A stretch of 16,779 nucleotides of DNA from Spirochaetaceae bacterium UBA4077 (GTDB taxonomy: Bacteria > Spirochaetota > Spirochaetia > Treponematales > Rectinemataceae): contig DFYR01000051.1 of NCBI GenBank assembly GCA_002383375.1, positions 535 to 17,313 on the forward strand. Direction: 5' to 3'. The number at the start of each line of letters is the position of its first letter. Position 1 is the stretch's first letter. The notes under the pieces are model-generated. The model saw only the letters and a program-made list of their open reading frames with translations, was not told the DNA's origin and ran no database searches. The translations under genes were made by a program, and so were the position numbers. Shown piece after piece: positions 1 through 7,784 of this stretch.

Positions 1-1
1 A

Positions 2-1252
2 TTCTACGAGGGCGAGCGCATCAAGGCCGCCGACTTCGCCAGGGCGGTGCATACAGGCTCGATTCGGGGCTCGACAGGAAAGCTTTTCAAGAGCGCGGTT
101 CAGATAGGTATCGGTGGATCGGACCTGGGTCCCCGGGCTGCCTGTATAGCCCTGGAGCGCTGGGCCAAAGCCGAAGGCAGACAGAAGATGCGGGCTGCCT
201 TCATATCCAATGTCGATCCCGACGATGCTGACCTCATGCTAGGCTCCCTCGACCTGGAGACGAGCCTCTTCATACTGGTATCCAAGAGCGGCACAACCCA
301 GGAGACCCTGGCTAACGAAACCCTGGTGAGGACCAGGCTGGAAGCCGCCGGATTGGACAGTTCCAAACACATGGTGGCGGTAACCAGCAAGACCAGCCCA
401 CTGGCACAGAATCCTGGCTACCTGGCCAGCTTTTATATCGACGATTTTATTGGCGGACGCTATTCCACCTCCAGCGCTGTCGGCGGGGTGATCATGTCCC
501 TAGCCTACGGGCCTGAGTGCTTTGAGGATTTTCTCGCCGGAGCCCATGCCATGGACAGGACCGCACTCGAGCCGGAACTGCGCCGCAACGCTCCCCTTCT
601 GGATGCCATGATTGGGCTGTACGAGCGCAACATACTAGGTTTCTCCTCCACGGCGGTCCTGCCCTATGCCGAAGCCCTTTCTCGCTTTCCCGCCCATCTC
701 CAGCAACTGGATATGGAATCCAACGGTAAATCGGTGAACCGTGACGGAAAGCCCCTAACCTATAAAACGGGCCCTGTAGTCTTTGGAGAGCCTGGCACCA
801 ACGGCCAGCATTCCTTTTACCAGCTCCTCCATCAGGGCACGGACATTGTCCCCCTCCAGTTCATCGGCTTCGCGGAAAACCAGTTGTCGCCGGACATCCT
901 CTCCATGGGCACAAGCTCCAGGCAAAAACTCGCGGCCAATCTCCTGGCCCAGGTTGTAGCCTTCGCCCGGGGAAAGGATGACGCCAATCCCAACAAGCGG
1001 TTCTCCGGCGGAAGGCCGTCTACGATGATTTTTGGAAAGCGCTTGGGGCCAACACAGCTGGGAGCCCTTTTCTCTCACTTCGAAAACAAGGTCATGTTCC
1101 AGGGATTCGCCTGGAACATAAACTCCTTCGACCAGGAAGGGGTCCAACTGGGCAAGGTGCTGGCCAACAAGATGCTTTCTATCATGCAGGGAGAAAAAAG
1201 CGAGGACGAGGTGCTCAAAGCCATGGCCAAGGCGGCCGGTTTTCTGGAATGA
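2..1252 (+). CDS. pgi: Glucose-6-phosphate isomerase, C-terminal part (5' end outside window)
   Basis: Interconverts glucose 6-phosphate and fructose 6-phosphate in the cytoplasm (glycolysis/gluconeogenesis). The reading frame is open from base 2, so the start lies left of the window; 416 residues are visible, against roughly 530 for a complete long-type enzyme. Seen directly: the sugar-phosphate-binding GIGGSDLG motif (about 107-130), the GGRYS..SAVG signature (about 450-480), EPGTNGQHSFYQLLHQG (about 787-838) with the family's catalytic Glu and His, and FDQEGVQLGK near 1130-1155 with the catalytic Lys. All key residues are intact. A GTG at 47 could be mistaken for a start, but it lies inside conserved Pgi sequence. 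The TGA stop (1250-1252) overlaps the murG ATG as ATGA, suggesting translational coupling. Identification is secure. Confidence 0.96.
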   Translation, partial: FYEGERIKAADFARAVHTGSIRGSTGKLFKSAVQIGIGGSDLGPRAACIALERWAKAEGRQKMRAAFISNVDPDDADLMLGSLDLETSLFILVSKSGTTQETLANETLVRTRLEAAGLDSSKHMVAVTSKTSPLAQNPGYLASFYIDDFIGGRYSTSSAVGGVIMSLAYGPECFEDFLAGAHAMDRTALEPELRRNAPLLDAMIGLYERNILGFSSTAVLPYAEALSRFPAHLQQLDMESNGKSVNRDGKPLTYKTGPVVFGEPGTNGQHSFYQLLHQGTDIVPLQFIGFAENQLSPDILSMGTSSRQKLAANLLAQVVAFARGKDDANPNKRFSGGRPSTMIFGKRLGPTQLGALFSHFENKVMFQGFAWNINSFDQEGVQLGKVLANKMLSIMQGEKSEDEVLKAMAKAAGFLE

Positions 1253-2433
1253 AAGGCAGCAGGCATCCTGGAATGAAACAGCCTTTGAGCGCCCCGAATC
1301 TGATTGCCTTTACCGGCGGCGGCACCGGCGGACACATCTACCCAGGCTTGGCGATTATTCAAGCCCTCCGCTTGAAGGGCTTTTCCGGAAAAATTATCTG
1401 GATCGGCTCAAACAAGGAACTGGACAGGCAGATCGTGGAGGCAGAAGGCCTGGAGTACCGGGGGATCAGCAGCGGCAAGCTGAGAAGGTCTTTTTCCCTC
1501 GAAAACCTGGCCGATGTCTTCAAGGTTGCTAAAGGCTATTTTGAAGCCAGAAAGATACTCAGGGAACTGCATCCGGCTTTCCTCTTTTCCAAGGGAGGCT
1601 ATGTGAGCGTTCCCCCCTGCCGGGCAGCCGCTTCGCTGGGCATTCCCTACTTTACCCATGAGTCGGATGTCAGCCCTGGCCTGGCTACCAGGCTGAACGC
1701 AGGAAAAGCCGAGAGAATCCTCCTCAGCTGGAGCGAAGGTGCCAGGGATTTCTCCGACTCCTGGAGGAGCAAGACCGAAATAGTGGGCAATCCTGTCCGC
1801 CCGAGTCTTCTCGAAGGCGATGCGGCAAAGGCGAGGAAAGACCTGGATATACCCCAGGAGCTCCCGGTGATTCTCTGCCTGGGAGGCAGCCAGGGATCGC
1901 AGCAGGTGAATCAACTGGTGGAGGCACTGCGACCCGTTTTCGCCGGGAGAGCTTTTATCGTACATCAAACGGGAAAGGAACTCTTCGATTCAGTCTCGCA
2001 GCCGAGACGGGATGCATATTACCTCGCCCTGCCCTATATCGGGCAAGAGATGCGGGACATTCTAGCAGCGGCTACGGTAGTGATGGGCCGCGCGGGAGCC
2101 GGTACCGTATGGGAGTCCGCGGCCCTGGGCAAGCCCATGGTCCTCATTCCCCTGGCGGGAAGCGGCACCAGGGGAGATCAGGTGGAAAACGCGGCCATGG
2201 TGGAAAAAGCCGGGGCGGGCCTTAGCCTGACCGGCGACAAGGCCGAAGCCGGATTGCTCACCAAGGCTCTCGAAACCTACCTCCTCGATTCTGTCGCCCG
2301 GGGAAAAGCCCAGGCAGCAGCCCTATCGCTGGCCAGGATTCGCAGGCCTGACGGCACCTGGGCTAGTTCGGCGGAGCATATAGCCCAGTGTATTCTCGAC
2401 AGGCTGGCCTTGAGCCAAGGAGACTGCCGATGA
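1249..2433 (+). CDS. murG: UDP-N-acetylglucosamine:undecaprenyl-PP-MurNAc-pentapeptide GlcNAc transferase (MurG)
   Basis: Adds GlcNAc to lipid I to give lipid II on the cytoplasmic face of the membrane, the last intracellular step of peptidoglycan precursor synthesis. 394 residues, slightly long for MurG. Seen: the N-terminal FTGGGTGGHIYPGLAI loop (residues 21-36), which contacts the lipid diphosphate in this GT28 family; GGSQGSQQVN (about residue 211), which opens the UDP-GlcNAc-binding C-terminal domain; and RAGAGTVWESAALGKP followed by a GTRGDQVENA segment, the nucleotide-sugar site in a form I associate with spirochaetes. The ATG at 1249 overlaps the pgi stop. A second in-frame ATG at 1273, preceded by a purine-rich AGGCAGCAGG, would remove eight residues outside the conserved fold; the true start is undecided. 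It couples into cvpA by another ATGA overlap. Confidence 0.96.
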   Translation: MKGSRHPGMKQPLSAPNLIAFTGGGTGGHIYPGLAIIQALRLKGFSGKIIWIGSNKELDRQIVEAEGLEYRGISSGKLRRSFSLENLADVFKVAKGYFEARKILRELHPAFLFSKGGYVSVPPCRAAASLGIPYFTHESDVSPGLATRLNAGKAERILLSWSEGARDFSDSWRSKTEIVGNPVRPSLLEGDAAKARKDLDIPQELPVILCLGGSQGSQQVNQLVEALRPVFAGRAFIVHQTGKELFDSVSQPRRDAYYLALPYIGQEMRDILAAATVVMGRAGAGTVWESAALGKPMVLIPLAGSGTRGDQVENAAMVEKAGAGLSLTGDKAEAGLLTKALETYLLDSVARGKAQAAALSLARIRRPDGTWASSAEHIAQCILDRLALSQGDCR

Positions 2434-2966
2434 GTGTCATGGATTGGATTTTCACGGGTATCGTGGTCATTTTAGCAGTGCGCTGCTTTTCCCGGGGTTT
2501 TGTCAGGGAGCTTCTTTCGGTGGCGGCCTACGCCGTAGGCCTTTTCGCAGGCCTCATGTTCTCCAACAGCCTCATCGACCTGGCAGCGGAAAAACTGGGC
2601 ATCGCCAGCCTGCCGCCGACCATGCTCTATGTCCTAGCCTTCATCATCTGCTTCGTTCTGGGCTTTCTCGTCATGAAGCTCATCGCCAAGCTGCTGCACG
2701 AAGGCCTCGAGGCGGCTAAACTGGATGTCTTCGATAAAATACTAGGCCTGATCCTCGGCATCGGCGAAGGGCTCCTTGTGGTCTCCCTGTTCCTGCTGAT
2801 CCTGGAAATGCAAAACTTTTTCGATGTGGACAAGTTTCTCTCAGCTTCGCTCTTCGCCACGACAATCCTGCCCGTCATCGGCCCGACGATTCTCGAGAGC
2901 CTGAAGCCGGCACTGGAGCGGCAGCAGGAGGCTATCAAGCTCCAGGATATCCTCAGGAAGCACTAA
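2430..2966 (+). CDS. cvpA: CvpA family membrane protein
   Basis: A 178-residue inner-membrane protein of the CvpA family, named for a role in colicin V production; its molecular function is not firmly established. Seen: four hydrophobic stretches, the first at the N-terminus (DWIFTGIVVILAVRCF), then SVAAYAVGLFAGLMFSN, a third around MLYVLAFIICFVLGFLVMKL and a fourth at ILGIGEGLLVVSLFLLIL, plus the family-typical RGF(V)REL motif after the first segment. The C-terminus is charged and probably cytoplasmic. I chose the ATG at 2430 because AAGGAGA (2417-2423) sits six bases upstream and the start forms ATGA with the murG stop. An in-frame start at 2388 would add 14 polar residues read from murG coding sequence. 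The family is clear, the role is not. Confidence 0.88.
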   Translation: MSVMDWIFTGIVVILAVRCFSRGFVRELLSVAAYAVGLFAGLMFSNSLIDLAAEKLGIASLPPTMLYVLAFIICFVLGFLVMKLIAKLLHEGLEAAKLDVFDKILGLILGIGEGLLVVSLFLLILEMQNFFDVDKFLSASLFATTILPVIGPTILESLKPALERQQEAIKLQDILRKH

Positions 2967-4316
2967 GTGTACGAAAACATTATCGGCCAGGATGAGGTGT
3001 GCAGAACCCTGGCGACAGCCATACGATGCGAAAGCCTCCCCCCTGCCCTGCTTTTTTCTGGCCCCCCTGCCTCAGGAAAGCTTACTACAGCCCTGGAAAC
3101 AGCAAGATTGCTGTCCTGCAGGGAAGCAGGGGCATGGAACTGCCCCTGCCCCGACTGCGCCATGCATAGGCGGCTCGGACATCCAGATCTTCTGCTCTTT
3201 GGGCCTCGCAGCCTGCCCGAAGAGATCGGCGTGGCCAAGGAATTCCTTCTCAGGACACCCTGCCAGGCTTCGGCATATTTTTTTCTCCGCGCTTTGGGTA
3301 AACTCGTCGCCAGGTTCAACCCTGCACTCTGGACTTCGGAGGAGAGTAAACTAGGCAAAGCCGCGGCTCTCGTAGAATCCATAAACGAGGCAGCGGACAG
3401 GATCGACCCTGCAAAGATCGGTCTAAGGCTCGATCCGGAAATCCTGAAGGCTGCGGAATCGGCTCACTCAGACGCGCTCGCTCTGGAGCTTCTGGTGCCG
3501 GAATCCCCGGTTTTCATGTTGAGGAACATGCGTATCTGGGCGCAGCTGGCTCCGACGGGCCGACGGCGAACGGTGATCATCGAAAATGCCGACAGGATGC
3601 AGGATTCTGCGCGGAACGCCATGCTGAAAATTCTGGAAGAACCGCCCGATACGGTCCGTTTTATCCTGCTCACCAGCCGGAGGGCATCTATGCTGGCCAC
3701 CGTGCTATCCAGGGCGCGGCTCTATTCTTTCAGCCCGCGAGACGAAAAAACCAGCGCCCTGATTCTCCAGAGAGTGCTGAAGACCGACGAAAGAGCAGAA
3801 AGCCTCAAAGCCTTTTACGAATCCAGGCTGCCCTTTTCTCCCGCCCAGGCCAGATCCCGGGCGGAAAAACTGGTGGGAAGAATCCTTGTGGACGCGGGTT
3901 GGGAGCGAGAGCGCCTGGCTGCCTACGGCCAGAGCCTCTTCGACCTGGCGGTCGAAGAGGCTCTGGACTCGGCCGGAATCCTGGACGAGGTCTCTCAACA
4001 GACAAAGGGCTTTGGTTCCCGGGACAAGGCGATGGCAGGCTCTTTCATCCGATTTTTACGGGCCCTGACGGTCGTATTCTCGGACCTGCTGCAGGAATCG
4101 TCCGGGAACAAGCTTCTTTTAACCCTGATTGACCGCTGCTCAGCACTCATCCGGGACGCAGCAATTCAGCAGGGCTCATATAACCGCAATCCCGAATTTC
4201 TTGCCCGTCTTTTGGTAGTTTCTTTTGCCGAGCAGGCTGAAAACCTACAGAATTCCGATACCGGAAGCCTCAGCCCTGGGGATAGGGATTCTCAGCGGGA
4301 AGGAGGCAGACCATGA
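2967..4316 (+). CDS. holB: DNA polymerase III clamp-loader subunit, delta'/gamma-like AAA+ protein
   Basis: Probable delta' (or gamma-related) subunit of the replicative clamp loader, acting with DnaX and HolA to load the beta clamp. 449 residues. Seen: the N-terminal ENIIGQDEVCRTL box; Walker A GPPASGKL (32-39); a zinc module C51-x7-C59-x-C61-x2-C64, slightly more compact than the E. coli delta' C-x8-C-x2-C-x2-C as I recall it; and IIENADRMQDSARNAMLKILEEPP (about 204-227), where the Walker B position is ENAD rather than DEAH, followed by TSRRASMLATVLSRAR (SRx motif, about 236-251). The weak Walker B favours a non-hydrolysing delta' over gamma/tau. About 100 residues (75-180) lie between the zinc module and the next conserved block, longer than usual. 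The start is GTG, abutting the cvpA TAA, with CAGGAAG just upstream. Delta' versus a second DnaX-like subunit is not fully settled. Confidence 0.83.
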   Translation: MYENIIGQDEVCRTLATAIRCESLPPALLFSGPPASGKLTTALETARLLSCREAGAWNCPCPDCAMHRRLGHPDLLLFGPRSLPEEIGVAKEFLLRTPCQASAYFFLRALGKLVARFNPALWTSEESKLGKAAALVESINEAADRIDPAKIGLRLDPEILKAAESAHSDALALELLVPESPVFMLRNMRIWAQLAPTGRRRTVIIENADRMQDSARNAMLKILEEPPDTVRFILLTSRRASMLATVLSRARLYSFSPRDEKTSALILQRVLKTDERAESLKAFYESRLPFSPAQARSRAEKLVGRILVDAGWERERLAAYGQSLFDLAVEEALDSAGILDEVSQQTKGFGSRDKAMAGSFIRFLRALTVVFSDLLQESSGNKLLLTLIDRCSALIRDAAIQQGSYNRNPEFLARLLVVSFAEQAENLQNSDTGSLSPGDRDSQREGGRP

Positions 4317-5506
4317 GAGCTTCATTCATGGGAAAAGCCCTCTCCAGGGCTGACAAACTCACCAAGGACCAGCTGCTCAGCCTCTTCAAGGAGCTCCTGG
4401 TCTCGAACGAAAGGCTGGAGGCTGCCCTGCAGTCCATGTTCGACGGGATTCTCGTCTGCAACCTGGACCATGTTCCCGTCCTCATAAACAAGACTGCCGA
4501 ACGCATTCTGCGGATCCAGGGTGGCGAGAGCCAATCCCCGCTCTGGCAGTCCATCGCCGACGAGGAACTCAAGGATTTTTTCTATAAGGCCCTCACCTCG
4601 GAAGAGACCATCCTGGGCCAGGAGTTTGCCCTGCAGTCCTCATCTGGCACCAGGATAATCGCCATAAGCCTTTCCGCACTCCTCTCGGAAGAAAGAATCG
4701 CAGGGACGATCATCCATGTAGAGGACATAACCGAGAAGAGAAAGAAGGAAACCCAGCTGCGGAGGGCGGAAAGCCTTGCGGCGCTGACGACCCTGGCCGC
4801 CGGAGTTGCCCATGAGATCAACAACCCCCTGGGCTCCATATCCATCCGCATCCAGCTTTTGGAAAAGCAGCTGAAAGCCTCGAAGCCGGACCAGGCGGCC
4901 ATGACCAAGCACCTAGGCGTGGTAAAGCAGGAGATGGAGCGGCTTAAGCAAATCGTTGTTGATTTTCTTTTCGCCGTGCGCCCCATGGATGTCCAACTGT
5001 TAAGTGAAAACCCAGGCCCCATCATTCAGGAGGTGGCCGACCTGGTGGAACCCGAGGCCGAGCGCTTCGGTATCGAGCTTAATCTTTCAATCCCTTCGGA
5101 CCTGCCCAAGATACTCATGGACAAGCGGCTCATAAAGCAGGCCCTACTCAACCTCATCAAGAACGCCATGGCGGTGATGCCCCAGGGTGGCAAGCTCGGC
5201 ATAACCGCCGAACTTGGCCAGGACGAGCTGCGGATATCGATTTCGGATACCGGAACGGGCATTCCCGAAGAAATGCTCACAAAGATATTCGAACCATATT
5301 TCACAACTAAAAAGAGCGGCACCGGCCTGGGGCTCACCATTACCTTCAAGATTATAAAGGAACACTCGGGCGATATCAGCCTGGAGTCCAAGGAAGGCGA
5401 GGGATCCACCTTCACGATCCATCTGCCTATTCCACAAAAAGAGAAAAAATTCCTGCCCAGCTGGGAGGATAAGACGACCCAGGCCGGATCGCAGGCGGAG
5501 GAATAG
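4313..5506 (+). CDS. PAS-domain soluble sensor histidine kinase (NtrB/AtoS type)
   Basis: Autophosphorylates on His and passes the phosphate to the response regulator encoded next to it. 397 residues, with no membrane segment or signal peptide, so cytoplasmic. Domain order: a short helical N-terminus; a PAS-like domain (about 33-145, ending HVEDITEKRK); HisKA dimerisation/phosphoacceptor domain with LAAGVAHEINNPLGSI, phospho-acceptor H167; and HATPase_c with N-box NLIKNA (280-285), G1 DTGTGIP (312-318), F-box EPYFTT (327-332) and G2 GTGLGL (336-341). All catalytic boxes are intact. The ATG forms ATGA with the upstream stop and has GGAGG about eight bases ahead. As I recall, Treponema pallidum carries a similar AtoS/AtoC pair near cvpA and murG. 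The stimulus sensed by the PAS domain cannot be read from sequence. Confidence 0.9.
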   Translation: MRASFMGKALSRADKLTKDQLLSLFKELLVSNERLEAALQSMFDGILVCNLDHVPVLINKTAERILRIQGGESQSPLWQSIADEELKDFFYKALTSEETILGQEFALQSSSGTRIIAISLSALLSEERIAGTIIHVEDITEKRKKETQLRRAESLAALTTLAAGVAHEINNPLGSISIRIQLLEKQLKASKPDQAAMTKHLGVVKQEMERLKQIVVDFLFAVRPMDVQLLSENPGPIIQEVADLVEPEAERFGIELNLSIPSDLPKILMDKRLIKQALLNLIKNAMAVMPQGGKLGITAELGQDELRISISDTGTGIPEEMLTKIFEPYFTTKKSGTGLGLTITFKIIKEHSGDISLESKEGEGSTFTIHLPIPQKEKKFLPSWEDKTTQAGSQAEE

Positions 5507-6871
5507 ATGCAGTCCACGATTCTCATCGTCGACGACGAAAAAAACATACGGGATGGACTGGCCGAGGCTTTCTCCCTAGAGGGCTACGCGACCCTGGCAG
5601 CCCAGGATGGACAGGAAGCCCAGAATATCCTGGATGATCACTATGTCGACCTGGTGGTGACGGATCTCAAAATGCCCAAGGTTTCGGGCATGGAGCTTCT
5701 CCAGTATATCAAGCGCCGATGGCAGAGCATTCCGGTCATTATCATCACCGCCCACGGGGATATCAGCGAGGCTGTGGCTGCCATGCAGTACGGAGCCTTG
5801 GAGTTCATCACGAAGCCCCTCGATCTCGACCATCTGCTCAAGCTTACCAAGAACGCCCTGGAAATTCGCGAGCTTTCCATAAAGAATCAAGAGCTTCGGG
5901 AGGAGGTCCTCGCCCAGCAGCGCATTAGCTCCATCATCGGCAAGAGCCCGGCGATGCGCAAAATCTTCGACCTTGTGCGCAAGGTGGCGCCTACCAAGGC
6001 CTCGGTCCTCATCACTGGCGAATCGGGGGTGGGTAAGGAGCTCATCGCCGATGCCATTCACAACCTTTCGCCCCGGCGGGACAAGCCCCTGATAAAGGTG
6101 CACTGCGCCGCCCTGGCCGAGAGCCTTCTGGAAAGCGAGCTCTTCGGCCATGAAAAAGGCGCCTTTACCGGCGCCCAGATGCGCAAGCGCGGCCGCTTCG
6201 AGATGGCCGATACAGGCAGCCTCTTTCTGGACGAGATCGGCGAGATCAATCAGAACGTGCAGATAAAGATTCTCAGAGTGCTGCAGGAGCGGAAATTCGA
6301 ACGGGTGGGCGGAGAATCGACTCTGGATGTGGACGTGCGCTTCATCGCAGCCACCAACAAGGACCTCAAGGTCGAGATCGAGGAGGGGCGCTTCAGAGAG
6401 GACCTCTACTACAGGTTGAACGTGGTTAATATCCACGTCCCCCCTTTGCGGGAGCGACGGGAGGACATCCCTCTCCTGGCGGCCACCTTCCTCCACGAAT
6501 TCTCCCAGGAAAACGCAAAGGAAATCGAAGGATTCGAGACCAGGGCCAAGCAAGCTCTCTTCGCCTACGACTGGCCGGGCAACGTTCGGGAGCTCCGGAA
6601 CTGCATAGAAAGCGCGGTTGTCATGACCTCGGGACGCTTTATCGTCATGGAGGATCTACCTCCGGGACCACGCTCCACCCAGGAGAAAAAAGAGATCCAT
6701 ATCCCCGCCCTCTCCAGTATGGCCGAGGCCGAAAAGATCGTAATTGCGGAAACCCTGGCGATGTTGGGATGGAACAAGACGAAAACCGCCGAGGTTCTGA
6801 AGATAGGACGCAAAACCCTCTACCAGAAAATCGACGAATACGGGATTGCCCAAGCAGCCGAACAGGCCTAG
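5507..6871 (+). CDS. Sigma-54-dependent response regulator, NtrC/AtoC family
   Basis: A bacterial enhancer-binding protein that, when phosphorylated, drives open-complex formation by sigma-54 RNA polymerase using ATP hydrolysis. 454 residues. Seen: receiver domain with acidic pair D9/D10, phospho-acceptor D53 (VVTDLKMP) and K103 (ITKPL); AAA+ domain with Walker A GESGVGKE (171-178), the sigma-54-contacting loop GAFTGA (218-223) and Walker B LFLDEIGE (239-246), and the RLNVV...PPLRERREDIP block; C-terminal Fis-type helix-turn-helix (LGWNKTKTAEVLKIGRKTLYQKI). It is complete and should be active. GGAGGA sits about five bases before the ATG, directly after the kinase TAG, so the two are co-translated. 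Its targets are unknown, and rpoN and sigma-54 promoters were not seen in this window. Confidence 0.94.
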   Translation: MQSTILIVDDEKNIRDGLAEAFSLEGYATLAAQDGQEAQNILDDHYVDLVVTDLKMPKVSGMELLQYIKRRWQSIPVIIITAHGDISEAVAAMQYGALEFITKPLDLDHLLKLTKNALEIRELSIKNQELREEVLAQQRISSIIGKSPAMRKIFDLVRKVAPTKASVLITGESGVGKELIADAIHNLSPRRDKPLIKVHCAALAESLLESELFGHEKGAFTGAQMRKRGRFEMADTGSLFLDEIGEINQNVQIKILRVLQERKFERVGGESTLDVDVRFIAATNKDLKVEIEEGRFREDLYYRLNVVNIHVPPLRERREDIPLLAATFLHEFSQENAKEIEGFETRAKQALFAYDWPGNVRELRNCIESAVVMTSGRFIVMEDLPPGPRSTQEKKEIHIPALSSMAEAEKIVIAETLAMLGWNKTKTAEVLKIGRKTLYQKIDEYGIAQAAEQA

Positions 6872-6877
6872 CTGGGC
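6848..6877 (+). other. Weak imperfect stem-loop across the response-regulator stop codon
   Basis: GCCCA (6848-6852) and TGGGC (6873-6877) pair. Inside them GC/GC pairs after a one-base bulge, then GCC (6857-6859) pairs with GGC (6865-6867) around GAACA. No T-run follows, so this is at best a weak end signal for the + strand operon and may be chance. Nothing better is visible in the 6872-6953 spacer between the convergent operons. Confidence 0.2.
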
Positions 6878-6953
6878 TTAGGAAGGGTTCTGCGGCAAAG
6901 GTTGCTCGGCCGGCTTCCGTAAGGCAATTCGTCAAAAAGGACTAATGGCGATA

Positions 6954-7766
6954 TTAAAACAGACCCTTGCGACGGCTGGTGAGCTTGGCCCGAAGCCTGA
7001 TAATCGCCTTGGTATGAAGCTGGCTTATCCTCGACTCGGTCACCTCAAGGATCTGTCCGATCTCCCTTAGGGTGAGGTTTTCATAATAGTACAGGACTAG
7101 GACCTTCTTTTCCTTTTCCGGCAGTTCATTGATAGCCTGCACGATAACTCTGCGGATTTCTTCCTTTTCGACCTTTGAGTCAGGGTTCATACCCCGGGGC
7201 GACTCGATGCTGTCGCCAATACAGAGTTTTTCGTTGTCTCCTGAGGAGTTCCAGATGTCGTTGAGCGACAGGATCACCGTGGAAGAAATCTTGCTCATGA
7301 GCTTGGAGAACTCCTCCTCGGGCAAGCTCATGGATTCGGCGATCTCGGAATCCGAAGCCGGCCTTCCCAGCCTGGCTTCCAGGAGCATGACAGCCTGCTC
7401 GATCTCCTTGGCCTTCTGGCGCACCGATCTGGGGACCCAGTCCATCTCCCGCAAATGGTCGTACATAGCGCCGCGTATCCTGGTAACGGCGTAGGTCTTG
7501 AACTTTACTTGCTTGCAGGGGTCGAATTTTTCAATCGCGTCGAAAAGGCCGAAGACTCCATAACCCACCAGATCGTCATATTCCACCGAGGAAGGCAGGT
7601 TCACCGCCACCTTGCCGGCGACGTATTTGACCAAGGGTGCGTACTGTTCGACGAGGATGTCCCGGATGCGGTGGTCGCGGCTCTCATGGTACTGTTTCCA
7701 GAGGCGCATCTCCCGGGCTTCGGAGGAGTCGTCGATGGTGAAGCTGTGCAGTTCTGTGGTTTCCAT
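6954..7766 (-). CDS. fliA: RNA polymerase sigma factor, FliA/WhiG (sigma-28) family
   Basis: An alternative sigma factor of the sigma-28 type, which in most motile bacteria transcribes late flagellar and chemotaxis genes. 270 residues. Seen: region 2 with EYDDLVGYGVFGLFDAIEKFD (62-82) and KFKTYAVTRIRGAMYDHLR (88-106); the family hallmark LREMDWVPRSVR (105-116); region 3 (about 118-170); and region 4 with helix-turn-helix LTLREIGQILEVTESRISQLH (231-251). AGGAGGG lies about ten bases before the ATG. It follows hslU by 18 bases on the same strand and is the last gene of the unit. In Treponema the sigma-28 gene is, as I recall, next to flhA-flhF-fleN, so this placement is unusual. No anti-sigma gene (flgM) is visible. 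The family assignment is strong; whether it is the main flagellar sigma or a paralogue is open. Confidence 0.93.
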   Translation of the reverse strand: METTELHSFTIDDSSEAREMRLWKQYHESRDHRIRDILVEQYAPLVKYVAGKVAVNLPSSVEYDDLVGYGVFGLFDAIEKFDPCKQVKFKTYAVTRIRGAMYDHLREMDWVPRSVRQKAKEIEQAVMLLEARLGRPASDSEIAESMSLPEEEFSKLMSKISSTVILSLNDIWNSSGDNEKLCIGDSIESPRGMNPDSKVEKEEIRRVIVQAINELPEKEKKVLVLYYYENLTLREIGQILEVTESRISQLHTKAIIRLRAKLTSRRKGLF

Positions 7767-7784
7767 GGCTGATCGGCCCTCCTG

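Noticed and set aside
2388..2429. Longer N-terminus for the CvpA protein starting at 2388
   Set aside because: The extra residues are read from the murG coding sequence and are polar; the ATG at 2430 has a strong ribosome binding site and a four-base overlap typical of this operon.
5576..6553. A 325-codon open frame on the - strand opposite the response regulator
   Set aside because: It is antisense to an intact NtrC-type gene with all motifs, shows no recognisable domain, and reflects the codon bias of the real gene.
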